From the NCBI GenBank assembly GCA_002104905.1, contig MCFE01000019.1:124001-188000 (forward strand): a stretch of 64,000 nucleotides of DNA, read 5' to 3'. A program made the translations under genes and the position numbers. The notes beneath the pieces were generated by a model. It was not told where the DNA came from and searched no databases. It saw only the letters and a program-made list of their open reading frames with translations. This DNA is from Basidiobolus meristosporus CBS 931.73 (taxonomy: Eukaryota > Basidiobolomycota > Basidiobolomycetes > Basidiobolales > Basidiobolaceae). Below, in pieces: positions 1 to 10,968 of the stretch. Positions within the stretch are counted from its first letter, which is position 1. Every line of letters starts with the position of its first letter.

Positions 1-2
1 CA

Positions 3-1438
3 ATTGGATGCAGATGGGTCTTCAAGACAAAATACAAGGCTGATGGTACAATTGAAAGATACAAAGCAAGACTTGTAGCCAAAGGATACTCTCAAACAAA
101 AGGACTTGACTATACTGAGACCTTTGCACTGGTAGCCAAGTTTAATTCCATCAGATTAATATTGGCTATTACAGCCAAATATAAGTTTTTTATTCATCAA
201 ATGGATGTAAAAGCTGCCTTTTTGAATGAGGAACTTGATGAGAACATGTATATGGACCAGCCTGATAGGTTTGTTGACCAAGATAACCCCCATTTGGTCT
301 GCAAGCTTAAAAAGTCACTATATGGTCTCAAACAATCATCAAGAGCCTGGAATTGCAAGATAGATTCTTATTTGGAATCCCTGAGTTTCAAAAGGAGTAA
401 TGCTGACTATAGTATATATTATAAGCCAGATAGAGCAAATCCAGTTCTATTAGCTCTATATGTGGATGATCTTATTATAGCTACCAATAACCTAGCAACA
501 TTGGAAGAGACTAAATCCAGCCTATCTAAAGAGTTTAAGATGTCTGATCTAGGAGAACTCAGTTACTACTTAGGGATTGTGTTCTCCATAGACAGAAGTA
601 CCCAGACTATCACCCTAAGCCAATCCAAGTATATTCACAATATACTAAAGAAGTACCAAATGGAAGACTGTAAACCAGCAGCTACCCCAATGGAGACAAA
701 CCTTAACTTGATCAAAACTCAACCAAATCAAGAGAGCTTGGTGCCATCTGAATGCCCTGACTTTCCTTATCAATCTATGATGGCAGTCTGATGTATATTA
801 TGCTTGGAACATGTCCAGATATCTCATATTCAGTGGGAGTTGTCAGCCAACATAATCAGAACTATGGATCTGATCATATTGCAGCAGTTAAGTGGATTTT
901 TAGATACCTAAAAGGAACTGCTGATATTGACTTAAGATACACTTATAATGATTCAGAACAGGATCTTGTGGGATACTCTGATGCTGATTGGGGACAAAAT
1001 TTGGAAGACAGAAGATCCACCACAGTATACACCTTTCTTTACTATAAAGGAGCAATTTCATGGAACTCAAGAAAGCAACCAACTGTAGCACTTTCTACCA
1101 CAGAGGCAGAGTACATGGCAGCCTGTGAAGCTACAAAAGAAGCAATGTGGCTAAGAAAGCTCTTTACAGATTTAGGCCTATGTCAAAAAATGCTCATTAA
1201 TTTATTTCAAGATAATCAAGGATGCATACAATTAGGTAGAAATCCAACCTTTCATGCTAGAACCAAGCACATAGATATTAGACATCATTTCATATGTGAA
1301 GCTATAGAGAATAACTTAGTTAGCTTAGTTTACTGTCCTACAGATGAAATGATTGCAGACATATTTACCAAACCATTAGCTAGAGACAAGTTTGAATATT
1401 TTAGGTCAAAATTAGGACTAGTAAGTATGAGCATTTAG
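3..1438 (+). pseudogene. copia Pol fragment (reverse transcriptase–RNase H), frameshifted
   Basis: The Pol C-terminus of element A. The first frame runs from the window edge to a stop at 789–791, and the second frame continues to a TAG at 1436–1438. The join falls in the motif that links RT to the RNase H connection, where copia proteins normally read through without a break, so a single-base deletion is the simplest explanation. Programmed frameshifting is unlikely because copia Pol does not shift at this point. The protein would copy element RNA into DNA in virus-like particles, but this copy cannot make an intact enzyme. Confidence 0.9.
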
Positions 1439-1440
1439 CT

Positions 1441-1449
1441 GAGTGGGAG
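1441..1449 (+). promoter_or_regulatory. polypurine tract of copia element A
   Basis: GAGTGGGAG lies directly before the TGTTG start of the LTR. Purine tracts at this place prime plus-strand DNA synthesis in LTR retrotransposons. A near-identical tract borders the minus-strand LTR start at 3004. Confidence 0.75.
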
Positions 1450-1798
1450 TGTTGTAAAAGTTTGTATTCCTACCTAAATATGCACCTAACTTAGTCACTT
1501 AGATCATCACCTTCAAATCCTAGAGAATACTGACCAAATTCCTTGTAAGGATTTACTTGGAATATTTTCACCAAAATACCAGGTACCCAGAGCATGAAAA
1601 TTCTCAGAGTTGTCCAAACAGCCCCAATCTTTGCACACATGCTCTTGGGACCTTCCTTAACCTATTCTATGTGTTTGTAATGCCAAGACCATGTAAAAGT
1701 ATAAATACTACTTTTACATTCAATAAATCATTAAGTGAAAACCACATAATCTACTTGTTCTCCCAATCACTTCCAATATCTCCAAGACTCTTACAACA
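1450..1798 (+). repeat. 3' LTR of copia element A (349 bp)
   Basis: Starts TGTTGTAAAAG and ends CTCTTACAACA, giving the TG...CA ends with a short inverted repeat. Length is 349 bp, the same as the LTR of element B (2262–2610), which it matches closely along its length in reverse orientation. It contains a TATA-like TATAAATAC near 1699, a likely LTR promoter. Confidence 0.92.
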
Positions 1799-2249
1799 GT
1801 TGGTATGCCTACATATTGCATCCCATCCACCAGCAGGGTAATTCTGTTAATTAGATTTTCACTTATTCTCCTGACAGCATCTTTGTAGTGAAGAGTTTTT
1901 GTATAAGATACATTCACTTAGCTGCTGACATGGCTGAGAGGTGTCTTCTGATGCCTTCCAGGCATTCTTTACTGTTTTAGCTCTTGAGCATTGAATTAGC
2001 AATTTGTCTTTGACATTAAGGCAAATGTGGTTAAAGGAACTTTGTTCTTTCTTCTAGTACTTTAAGGCTTCCTCTCCCATGTATTTAGGAGGGCATTCTT
2101 CTCCCATGACAATATCCCAAAGGCCTCTTTCTTGTAGCAGTATCTTCATCTTCACCTTTGACACTTGGAAATTAGATCCATCCAACTTTTCAGCAGAGGG
2201 AGAAGTTCCAGTAATAGCGGTGGTAGACAATGCAGAGAGTGACAGCTTG

Positions 2250-2261
2250 GGGCTCATAACC
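2250..2261 (-). promoter_or_regulatory. primer-binding site of element B, matching initiator tRNA anticodon arm
   Basis: Directly inside the LTR end the minus strand reads GGTTATGAGCCC. Its complement, GGGCTCATAACC, is the anticodon stem-loop of initiator methionine tRNA (CAT anticodon). Priming by a half-tRNA cut in the anticodon loop is known for Drosophila copia and Ty5-type elements. The first ATG of gag appears to lie inside this site. Confidence 0.65.
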
Positions 2262-2610
2262 TGTTGTAAGAGTCTTGAAGATATTGGAAGTGATTGGGAG
2301 AACAAGTAGATTATGTGGTTTTCACTTAATGATTTGCTGAATGAAAAAGTAGTATTTATACTTGTACATGGCCTTGACATAGCAAACACATAGAACAGGC
2401 TTAGGAGGGTCCCAAGAGCATGTGTGCAGAGCTTGGGTCTGTTTGAATAACTTAATTAATTTCATATTCTGAGTACCGGATATTTTGGTGAAAATATTCC
2501 AAGTATATTGCAACAAGGAATCTGGATCAGTATTCTCTAGGATTTGAAGGTAATGATTTAAGTGACTAAGTTAGGTAAATATTTAGGTGGAATTACAAAT
2601 TTTTATGACA
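2262..2610 (-). repeat. 5' LTR of copia element B (349 bp)
   Basis: Reverse-oriented copy of the LTR at 1450–1798, with the same 349-bp length. Its minus-strand start is TGTCATAAAA in place of TGTTGTAAAA, and it ends CTTACAACA. Scattered substitutions separate the two, so they are not a recent pair. Confidence 0.9.
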
Positions 2611-2639
2611 TGGTCTGGCATCCAGAATTGTCACAAACA

Positions 2640-2778
2640 CCATATTCTTTATATTTATTTGGCCAAGATCATGTAAAAGGATAAATACTACTTTTACATT
2701 CAGCAAATCATTGAGTGAAAACCACATAATCTACTTGTTCTCCCAATCACTTCCAATATTTCCAAGACTCTTACAACA
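2640..2778 (+). repeat. copia LTR 3' fragment C
   Basis: The 3' ~140 bases of the same LTR family, ending CTCTTACAACA at 2778 and sharing the block of LTR A that holds the TATAAATAC-like promoter region, with several substitutions. The 5' part of this LTR is missing. Confidence 0.85.
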
Positions 2779-2839
2779 AAAACCGCATAATGTACCTGTT
2801 CTCCCAATCACCTCCAATACCCCCTAAGCGCTTACAACA
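2779..2839 (+). repeat. copia LTR terminal fragment D
   Basis: A further diverged copy of the last ~60 LTR bases, head-to-tail after fragment C and ending CTTACAACA. It could be a tandem duplication of the LTR tail or the relic of another insertion. Confidence 0.7.
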
Positions 2840-2849
2840 TGGCCAACAT

Positions 2850-3004
2850 TGAGATTTTTCATATTCAGGATACCTGGTATTTTGGTAAAATACTCCAAGT
2901 AAATCATAACAAGAGATTAGAGTAGAACACTCCAAGCCTTGTAGGCTATGATCAAATTAACTAAGCCAAGTTAAAATTTAGGTGTAATTACAAAACTCAC
3001 AACA
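2850..3004 (-). repeat. copia LTR 5' fragment E with purine tract
   Basis: On the minus strand it starts TGTTGTGAG at 3004, preceded by a GCGGGAG purine tract at 3005–3012, and keeps about 155 bases of LTR 5' sequence before breaking off. It represents the 3' LTR of a third, minus-strand element. Confidence 0.8.
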
Positions 3005-3012
3005 CTCCCGCT

Positions 3013-3874
3013 CAACTAATAAAATAATTTGTTTTTTGTCTATAATTTCAATAGAAGTAATCTGTTGGGTGGTAAAGTGTAAAATTACACGTCACAGATG
3101 TTCAAAAGTTTTTCTAAATCCGTGATGGTACAATGGGAACGGTAGATGTGGGATATTATTTACAATGGTATTGGTGCATATATTATGTTATTGAGATCGG
3201 TCCCAAGTAGAAAAAGATCATCAAATCTTATGTTATGCGTATTATGGAACAATTTTGTTCTATATTGTTATGATTTATTTGAACGGATGGATTAATTTAG
3301 ATACCTGTCAAAGGTAAGTGTAAGTGAGGAATAAACACTGGCAAGAAGCCATCAAGCCCAACCTGAGTATGATTACTACAATGCTTCACTGTGAAACAAA
3401 TTTCACATCAAAATATTGCTTGATAAAGATGTCACAATGCTATATAGCAAGAGTAAAGTTGACAAGCTATTGTAGTGGATGTTTTGCCTTGAAGAGGGCG
3501 TGAGCACCACTATATGCCATGGGAATTGCTTTTTATAGCTCAGCACCAAGCAAGTCGATGTTGACGGGGCTCATTCAACGCTGGATTCCACAAGCTTGAT
3601 GAATGGCATTTGAATCGACGGTAGAGCTGGGAAATTTCTCCAATGGGTCAACTAATCTGTGCTTACTACGGAAGCCATTTGAATTGCACCCTACCCCAAT
3701 ATCGATCCCCCCCCCCCCGATAGTGGCTGCAATCAGGTGGGGTGGAATTGCCATTCTAGCATCTCGCACATGTTTAAAAAATTTGTATATATCACATCTG
3801 CACGCCTGACGTTTCTCCGAACAATTAAGCTAAGCCAGCTCTTCCTTTCCTATCCTACCCAAGTGTCCCAAGAC
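3013..3874. other. spacer between copia relics and SURF1
   Basis: No gene is supported here. It holds a run of about 12 cytosines at 3707–3718, and the last part should carry the SURF1 promoter and leader. Small ORFs lack any recognisable content. Confidence 0.6.
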
Positions 3875-4886
3875 ATGCTTCTCAACTCGGTAGGACGTAG
3901 GCTCTTGTTATCCACAAGGAGACCTTTTCAGCCCAGTGCCACCTTCACTTCTACCTTTTCAGTTGCTGCCAAGCGCTTCCAGCTGCAGCAAAGTTCAAGC
4001 TATGTTACGGCCGTAAGTTCCAAGAAATCCAACCCTTTGAAGACCGGCTTTATGATCATGCTCCCGATCACTTGTTTCTTCCTGGGTACTTGGCAAGTGC
4101 AGCGTTTACGCTGGAAGGTGGATTTGATTGAGGAGATGGAATCCCGGTTGAGCAAGGATCCCGTACCATTACCGAAGAAAATGAGGTAAGGAAGGAGTGG
4201 TGTGCTTTTTACTGGGGCCCAGTGGGTAATGTGATTTTGTTGCAAGGGAGGAAACGTACAACAGGCTTGAATACTGTCAGGTTTTGGTTTATGGCCACTA
4301 CCTACACGATCAAGAAATGTTAGTTGGGCCGAGAACTCGCGGAGATGGAGTTCCGGGGTATTTCATCGTGACCCCGTTCGTCCGTGAAAACGGCCAAAAG
4401 ATCTTGGTAAAACGTGGCTGGGTCAGCAAGGATATGAAAGAGCTGCGAAACCGACCCGAGTCCAAAGTATATACTCCCTTACTAGTTGAACAATAGGTCA
4501 CTGTCTCTAATCAGGGACTCCCGCTTTTGTAGGTCGAAGGGGACATTGCGATTCGGGGCTGGGTCCGTAAGAGTGAACGCCCTAACACCTTCACCCCAGA
4601 CAACCATCCGGAGCGTGGGGAATGGTACGTTGCTGATGTGGAGAAGATGTCAGAAATTAGCGGAGCTGAACCCATCCTTGTGGAGTTGCTTGACGACTCG
4701 CCGGTTCATCAACAAGCCAGTTTGATCGACAAAGGCATACCCGTTGGAAGGCAGCCTACCATCGATCTACGAAACAACCATATGCAATACATCATTACCT
4801 GGTATTCTCTTGGCGTCGCCACTACCATTATGCTCTACACCCTGTTGCGCAAGCCACCCAAGATGAAGGTCAAAAGATTTGCTTAG
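3875..4886 (+). CDS. SURF1: SURF1/Shy1 cytochrome c oxidase assembly factor
   Basis: A mitochondrial inner-membrane protein that helps heme a insertion and assembly of cytochrome c oxidase around subunit Cox1. Three exons (3875–4185, 4247–4466, 4533–4886) give 294 residues, normal for the family. The N-terminus is Arg/Ser rich and lacks acids, as in a mitochondrial presequence. A first membrane span ends in the family signature GTWQVQRLRWK, and a second span (ITWYSLGVATTIMLYTLL) lies near the C-terminus with the intermembrane-space domain between. Conserved SURF1 stretches include GPRTRGDGVPGYFIVTPF and VKRGWV. The start is the first ATG after the leader that gives a presequence; upstream codons in frame lack a good context. 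It converges on VID27, 313 bases away. Identification is firm. Confidence 0.95.
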
Positions 4887-5199
4887 AGCCTTGGATTCCC
4901 CTATCAAACACGCTTCCAATCTGGCCTGTGTCCAAGCATCTTCTGGTGCTTAGCCTCAACTAGTCTTTACATCAAGCCACACGAATATCTTGTAATTAAG
5001 TCACCAACGCTTCAATGAACTTCATTTTGCCACCAGTCTTATAGGAAAAAATCACCAAGTTTACAAATGATTAGAAAGCCCCTGTGAATAGAACATGAGG
5101 GCAAAGGAAATGACGGGTGCCTAATAAATGGAAATTCATGATGGGAATCATCGTTAAGTCATCAACGCCAAGTCAATCCAAGTCCGCCTCCCATCCTCT
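4887..5199. other. convergent 3' spacer SURF1/VID27
   Basis: Shared 3' region of two convergent genes; nothing beyond presumed 3' UTRs was seen. Confidence 0.6.
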
Positions 5200-7766
5200 C
5201 TAGTACGGGGAGTTTACTATACCGGACCTGGACTGAAGCTTGCGGGTAGGCGTTTGCAGAGCCCTCACCGGCGACTTCAATGTCTTCTTCTTCACCATCG
5301 TCACGTCTTGTGGGAGTGCGACTACAATATTGCGGTCTTCGCCGAACTTGAAATTGTCGGCAACGACTGTGTCGGTGTAGCGCTTGATCTGATAATCGTC
5401 CAGTCTGCCCTGCTTTACTCTACGGAAATTCCAGGTAATAACATACGGTCCAGTACTGGTAACTATAGTTCGCTCATCCTCGGCTTCACTGGTGTTGAAC
5501 TTGGCCGGGGTGAACGCGACAGGCTCATTCATGTAGGCTACGTGCTCGGGCTTAAGTTGCAGCCGCTTGGGAGCGGGCTTTTCATTTTTTTGGAAGCTTT
5601 TGTCGAAGCCGGTGGTGGGCGTGGCTGCTGACTTGATCATGGTATCGATCAGTAAGAGGTAGGTTTTACATGTGGCGACAATGAATCGCCCGCTAGCAGT
5701 TACATCGATTCCAAGGATAGGATCCCCGAGTGGCGGAAGTGCAGTTTTTGCGTTGATGCCTAGCTTGTTGAACAACCGTATATCTCCCTTGTTGCTAGCA
5801 ACCGCAATCTGACCGTTTTCAGTGGTGGCGGCGCAGCTGAAGTCATTCTTTGTAACGTACTGCTTCAGCTGCGTATCAACAATCTTGTAATGTGGCAGGC
5901 GTGGGTCCACTCTGTAAACCGCATTGTGACTCATACCAACCAAGGTCTTATGCGGCGTCAGTTGGGCGAATTTGGTATCGGGCATAAAGTTACTGCATTC
6001 GATGTACTCGTGGACTGGCCACTCTTCCACCACCTTGCCATACTCCAGGTCCATCTTGTAAAGAGAATGACTGTCCTTTGGGTTCAATAAAACCATGGAA
6101 GAGTCTTCTTCGTGCAGCATCACCTTCGAGGGGGCAAACATCTTTCCGTTTGGTGTAGAAACATTGTTGATAGTGGTCGAGAACTCGAGTTGATCGTCAC
6201 CAGTGTGCTTGAAAACCCCGATTTTGTTGCCTCGAACAACAAAAGAGCGGTCATGCTTGCAGCCAACGGCAAGCTGGCTATTGGATTCAGCGGATTTGTT
6301 AGATGGAACAAATTTAACTGCTGACTCTTCCTCCTCCTCGTCGTCGTCGTCGCCATCGTCCTCAGAACGATCGCTCTCTTGCTCCGATTCAGAAAAAGCA
6401 TCGACCATCTCGGTATCTTCTTGGTACGCTTCGGTGATGTATTTTTGATCATCACTTTTAACTCTGCTGAAACTTTGGCGGTTTAAGGTTTCGTACATGC
6501 ATCTACTGAAGGACTCAATAAATGTCTGCTCCTCGTGTGTGTCGATGAATTTCAACGACCAGGAGTACACCGAACCATTGTTGTCGGTGAAGCACCATAT
6601 GAAAGAGTGATGTTCATTGCTGAAAACGGGATTCATGTCTGATCCGACTGGCTGAGAGATGTAAGGTCTTCCATCGCTTTGAATACTAAGCCAGTCTAAT
6701 GGATATATGTTATGATACTAACAACTTGATGGGCACTTCACGTCAGTCACTTACACTCATACTGATTGACCTCTATCAGATTAACAAACGCCTCGGAAGC
6801 TTCCAGGAGAAAGGTGTTGTGGCTGATGCTGAACAGATACAAATCACCTTTTACCAGAGCGATGCTATTTCCCTCGGGTGTTGATACCTGCGTAGGCACT
6901 TTCGTCTGGCTAATTTGACGCACTGGAGTGGATGGTGCAGACGTCTCCTGTGGAGAGGGAGATAGATCGGCCGTCACGCTTGCCTCGGGGCTGGAGCCAT
7001 TTTGAAGTGCGTGAGTATAAACAAGAAATCCCGCTACCTTGCATGCTACCATGCTCACTTACTCATAAATAAATTCTTTCAAGTCCTCATCCCTAGCGTC
7101 GGTGTGGGGCTTTCTGTATTTACGCTCATACATGCACTGGAGCATGGTCAGCTGGAAAGCCTCCAAGTCATCCGGATCCGTGCCAACCTCGGCAACAAAC
7201 TCGAAGTACTGATTCTCCTAGAGAACCGTGCGCCAATGAGATTGAGATCAGGGCCACAAAATTCAACACCAACTTACATCTTCCAAATTTGACCACCAAA
7301 ATGAAGGCGAGCCCTCATATTCTGTGTGGAAAAAATGCAGCTGTTGGTCTATCAGAAAAACAAACTCCTCCTCGTCTAAATCCATCACATAAGAACCGGA
7401 CGAGACGGATTACTTAATATAGGCAAGATAACAGAAGCAACCTGTAAATGGAAGGTTTACCTAAGTTCCCTTCCTCAAGCTCCTCTTCACCTTCCTCGTA
7501 GACTCGAGAAATTACCAGCTGGTACTGAAACTCCGCCCCAGCACGCCGAATTGCAGCCTGTGAATCTTTGAAACTGGTAACCAAGCAGAGACGTTAGCAA
7601 ATCGGTGGCAACAGGTACAAGGAAGGTTAGAAAGTTACAGGCACTCCCGAGGACTTTTACGTGAATTCGGCCGAAGCCAATATAATTGCCCAGATGGAAG
7701 AATGCCCAAGTCCGAGCTGCTGGAGTTCTTTGAAAGCATCTTGCCAAGTGAGTTGAAGAGGAACAT
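5200..7766 (-). CDS. VID27: VID27 family protein (β-propeller)
   Basis: Homologue of yeast Vid27, a cytoplasmic protein of fungi and plants linked by genetics to vacuolar import and degradation; its molecular job is not settled. Six exons (7766–7639, 7573–7461, 7375–7278, 7217–7063, 6990–6755, 6695–5200) close in frame to 741 residues, near the yeast length. The N-terminal part carries the Vid27 PH-like domain (IRRAGAEFQYQLVISRVYEE, then FVLLID-like acidic stretch). A long Asp/Glu run (DDGDDDDEEEEESAVKF) leads into the C-terminal WD-like VID27 domain with VVRGNKIGVFKH and VALPQDVTMVKKK. The first ATG (7766) opens exon 1, which runs into a GTAACT donor. Odd points are the 3 to 4 short exons at the 5' end only. 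Confident at family level. Confidence 0.92.
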
Positions 7767-8398
7767 TTCCAGCCTGTTACGTAGGAACTACCAATTTTTG
7801 ACCACACAACTGTTGAAATGTGTTAAGGGCCCTCCCTCACGTGATAGTGGCATGTTTATTTTCTATGATCCATGTAGAATTGACCCCACCATGTATGAGG
7901 CTACGAGTATTCAATATCCGAAACGGCATTTATGCACATCATCCACGTCCATCATTGCAGTACGTGTTCAAGAAAGTTACGTTGACTCCACATACTCGCA
8001 ACTTCGTTCACCAGCCAACCACAACCTAGGCCCACTACCCACACAACAGACCAATAATTTACGAACCATTTAATGTAGCGTACAAGTACAAAGTAGCCCA
8101 TTCACAAAAACCAAGCTCACTGATGATTTGGGATTTGATGGCGACTGATCAGCTATGGCAGATACATCGCACTGAAATGGAATCGTGGAAATGATATGGT
8201 TTGGTACATACAATGAGCAAGGCTCAAGCTAGAAACAAAAGAATAGACAGTGTTAATAGTAGCAATGGTCGGTCATGAAATTATCGTACAACATTGAAAT
8301 GTCTGAATGTAGAAGGGGATTAGACATCTCGGTCCAGAATACTAGGCTCTGGTGATTAAAGGTATTAACAAGGGTAAAGGTACAGTACAATAGCTCGA
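7767..8398. other. spacer between VID27 and the small cyclin
   Basis: About 630 bases carrying the VID27 promoter (right side) and the cyclin 3' UTR. Overlapping plus-strand ORFs at 7702–8073 have no family content and run antisense to VID27 exon 1, so no gene is called. Confidence 0.5.
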
Positions 8399-8949
8399 TT
8401 AAATTAAGTACAATTCGGATTTGTGCTGTTCCAAAAAGGACTGGATTTCCTGGTCATTCACCCAAACCCTATAGTCCAGCAACTTCAGAAACTCCTCCTC
8501 CATTCTGCCGACCTCAGTTGGGCTGAACACCCCGGATGCCTCGGCCATGGCCTTGTTCTTTAATCCCTCTGGGCCATAGAGGTATTTGGATGCGACGAGA
8601 ATGCTGGCTAGAAATATCCTGTGGGATGTTCCATACTCGCCTTGGGCTTTGGCCGGGAGTCTTGCTTTCAGTCGATACAAATAAATCAGAGCGATTACTC
8701 CCGTACATGCGCTGATGCGTGAACGTTCGGCCACGCGAGTGACAAAAAGCAAGAGCTCTGGCATTTGGGTTTGACGGAGAGGTCGCTGCTTGCAATTCAA
8801 AATTCCGCATAAGAACTCTGTGGTAAAATCTGGGATTTCATTAGAACGGGCTCTTGCGCGGCATCAAAGGGTTTCAACTTACTTATGAGTGGATCAGGAA
8901 GAGGCTCATATTCGGCAATTTGTTGGGAAGAGAGGACTGTGCAAGACAT
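8399..8949 (-). CDS. Pho85-type cyclin (Pcl1/Pcl2-like)
   Basis: A small cyclin expected to activate a Pho85/CDK5-class kinase. Two exons (8949–8883, 8817–8399) encode 161 residues. The cyclin box is clear: VTRVAERSRISACTGVIAL, then LIYLYRLKARLP, HRIFLASILVASKYLYG and EVGRMEEEFLKLLDYRVWV, the order and spacing of Pcl1/Pcl2-type cyclins. The product is short even for this group (yeast Pcl1 is about 280 residues), with almost nothing beyond the box. The ATG at 8949 is in frame across a GTAAGT intron; an upstream exon cannot be ruled out. A second Pho80-like cyclin lies 6.3 kb away on the same strand. Which Pcl subgroup it belongs to cannot be settled here. Confidence 0.85.
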
Positions 8950-10968
8950 ACCGAATGCAGGGTTGGGCAACGACGTAGGACGAGTCTCGAAGAAGGGATA
9001 TCAATCGCTGGAATGGGGAGGGACGGCCTTCTTCAAGATCCGCTGAGGTGAAGACGTGAACGGGTTTTTGGTGCTGGGCGGGCCCTAACAGGTATTTTAT
9101 AACTGCTGGGAGGAATCACGAGGCCCGCGTTTTTTTTCATGTTTTTATTTTAATAATGAGGCACAAAGCTGGTAAGTACAGTCTCCGTTCTATCTATTTT
9201 GATGATCTGCTGACCAATTTTGGTATCATATGAGGACTAGATTAGTTTAAGATGTTGGGATTAGAAATTGGGGAGTGGCCTTAATTTCCATGCCGCCTTG
9301 ATTCCATTATTTATTTGAACCGGCTGGCTATTGTAGCCGATTCAAGTGTGGAACAGGTTTATATGTGGAAGTGGCAATTATTGGGATTTGGCACACATCA
9401 CCACCCCTTGTTTCCAAGTTGGCTTGAATATACAGTATCATTAGTGAGCTATCACGTAGATATATCCATCCAATTCGGATCAACTGTATTGATCTCCGCG
9501 CACTTAACTCCGACGTATACCCAAGTGTTTCTTAAGGTATTAAGAATAGGACATTAGAATTCTTTCGGCATATGAGACTACCCAGTAAAGAAGCAGCATT
9601 ACAAAGCCATATTCATCCGATTTATCACACGATCCAAGTGCCGTGATTCGTCGATAATCATCATGTTTATCAGGTATTCGCTGATAACCCTATAGATGGC
9701 ATCCATTGACTCTGATTGTTGTCAATGACCGATGAGTTGGGATGCCACTTACTCTCAAGGTGAATAATTCACGTGGAAATGGAACTCAGGTAGTTCCATT
9801 TCGTCGAAGCTTTCCCTGGGAGTTACTATTTTTACCACGCCTAACTCTACAGGTCGTACGAAGACCACCTGTGACGTGTGATCTGGCCATAGTTGTAACT
9901 TGTGCACAATAGCTGCAGGTGGGAGGAATTCGAGTCCCAACCAAGGAAAATTACTCGAGATAGGAAAGGTTGACCCGTACATTGGTTCATGTATATGTGT
10001 GCAAATGGAGTGAGATCGTAGGTATGGTAATCCACTAGCACCTGGGGCTACGCAGGTTTTTCACGACTGCGTAGATGTGTTGAGTGCTAGCACCCTTGGA
10101 TTAGTTTCGTAGCAACTCCGCTAAAAATAGATTTCTCCTAGGGCATTGGATGGGTCACGCGGAATACGGCCTATTTTAACGCATTCCAGTAGCGCTTCTC
10201 ACAATCGTTTAATGAAAACAGATACGAATGTATCCGAGGAATCGTTGGGCTTCATATGGGGTTAGGGTCAAGCGCATTGTGGATCATTTAAAATAACTAT
10301 CTGCTGAACAATTGGTGAGTCGACCCATCCACTGCAGCTAAGGTGATAATTCGCGTGATCCTGGTTTCTGTATTACTGATGCGGCTGAACAATTCGGATG
10401 AATCTGGTTTGTACATCATTTACCGGAGGCCGCTGACTCTCACCGTCAGCCAAGCCGTGTCCCTTGAATCCCAGTTCAGTGCGGTTTAAGGCTACATCGA
10501 AGCAATTAATCATGTTTTGACAAGGGCATCAAGTTTCCTCTGATAAAGATCTATGCTAGTGTGATTGTGATCCATCTTCAGCCTGGGTTCGAAATTAGGA
10601 TTGTATGGCCAAGTAGCTCGTTTTCAAGTCAGCTGCATCGCTATACAATACACAAACACCATTCAAGAAGTCTAGCCCAGAATTGTGTACCACCTCAAGG
10701 GAGCCTACAGCCACTAGAAGGAGCCGCGGTGCTTCCTTATCTGGATCCGGTGTCCTGTACTGGAATTCCTGGTGGTACAAGCTCTCTATTTACATTGGAC
10801 GCTCGGAGATTAACTTGAAACCAACTTTTTCGTGGAAGTGCAATACAAAACTTTAAAATTAGGTTTGTGAAAATTGATATATAAAATTCATATTCGCCTC
10901 GGCTGGCGAGTTTGGCCCCAACCTCTTCGAGCATAGCAAGCTGCTGAGGGATATCGATTTGTTTTCAG
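8950..10968. other. 2-kb spacer between cyclin and chitin synthase
   Basis: Divergent promoter region for the cyclin and the chitin synthase. No ORF has recognisable content. The chitin synthase ATG is directly preceded by TTTGTTTTCAG, which looks like a 3' splice site, so part of this stretch may be a 5' UTR intron. Confidence 0.5.

Larger units (their letters stand above)
1..1798 (+). mobile_element. Ty1/copia retrotransposon A, 3' part (RT, RNase H, 3' LTR)
   Basis: The 3' end of a copia-type LTR retrotransposon enters from the left edge. Coding is open from base 3 and reads reverse transcriptase, including the copia hallmarks QMDVKAAFLNEEL, KSLYGLKQSSRAW and the catalytic LYVDDLI near base 458. 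A one-base loss near 779–781 moves the frame, and RNase H continues from about 791 to 1438 with GYSDADW, TEAEYMA and a KHIDIRHHF block. A purine tract (1441–1449) precedes the LTR. Gag, protease and integrase would lie left of the window. The frameshift and a Leu in place of the usual Pro in the ETFAPVAK-type motif show the copy is decaying. The element sits inside element B, of the opposite strand. Family assignment is certain; the completeness of the missing part is unknown. Confidence 0.95.
1799..2610 (-). mobile_element. Ty1/copia element B, 5' LTR and gag start, interrupted by element A
   Basis: Read on the minus strand, this is a 5' LTR (2610–2262), a primer-binding site (2261–2250) and the beginning of gag. 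Gag shows the copia features: EKLDGSNF followed by LLQERGLWDIVMG, then a helix-rich stretch ending in RITLLVDGMQYVGIP at 1799. There it runs directly into the LTR of element A, so A inserted into B. A TAG at about 2057–2059 interrupts gag. The rest of B should lie left of the window, beyond element A. Confidence 0.85.

Noticed and set aside
2250-2261. Match to an initiator tRNA
   Set aside because: Only the anticodon arm is present, and it lies next to an LTR; it is a primer-binding site, not a tRNA gene.
3707-3718. Run of about 12 cytosines
   Set aside because: A simple homopolymer with no adjoining structure; length may be a sequencing artefact.
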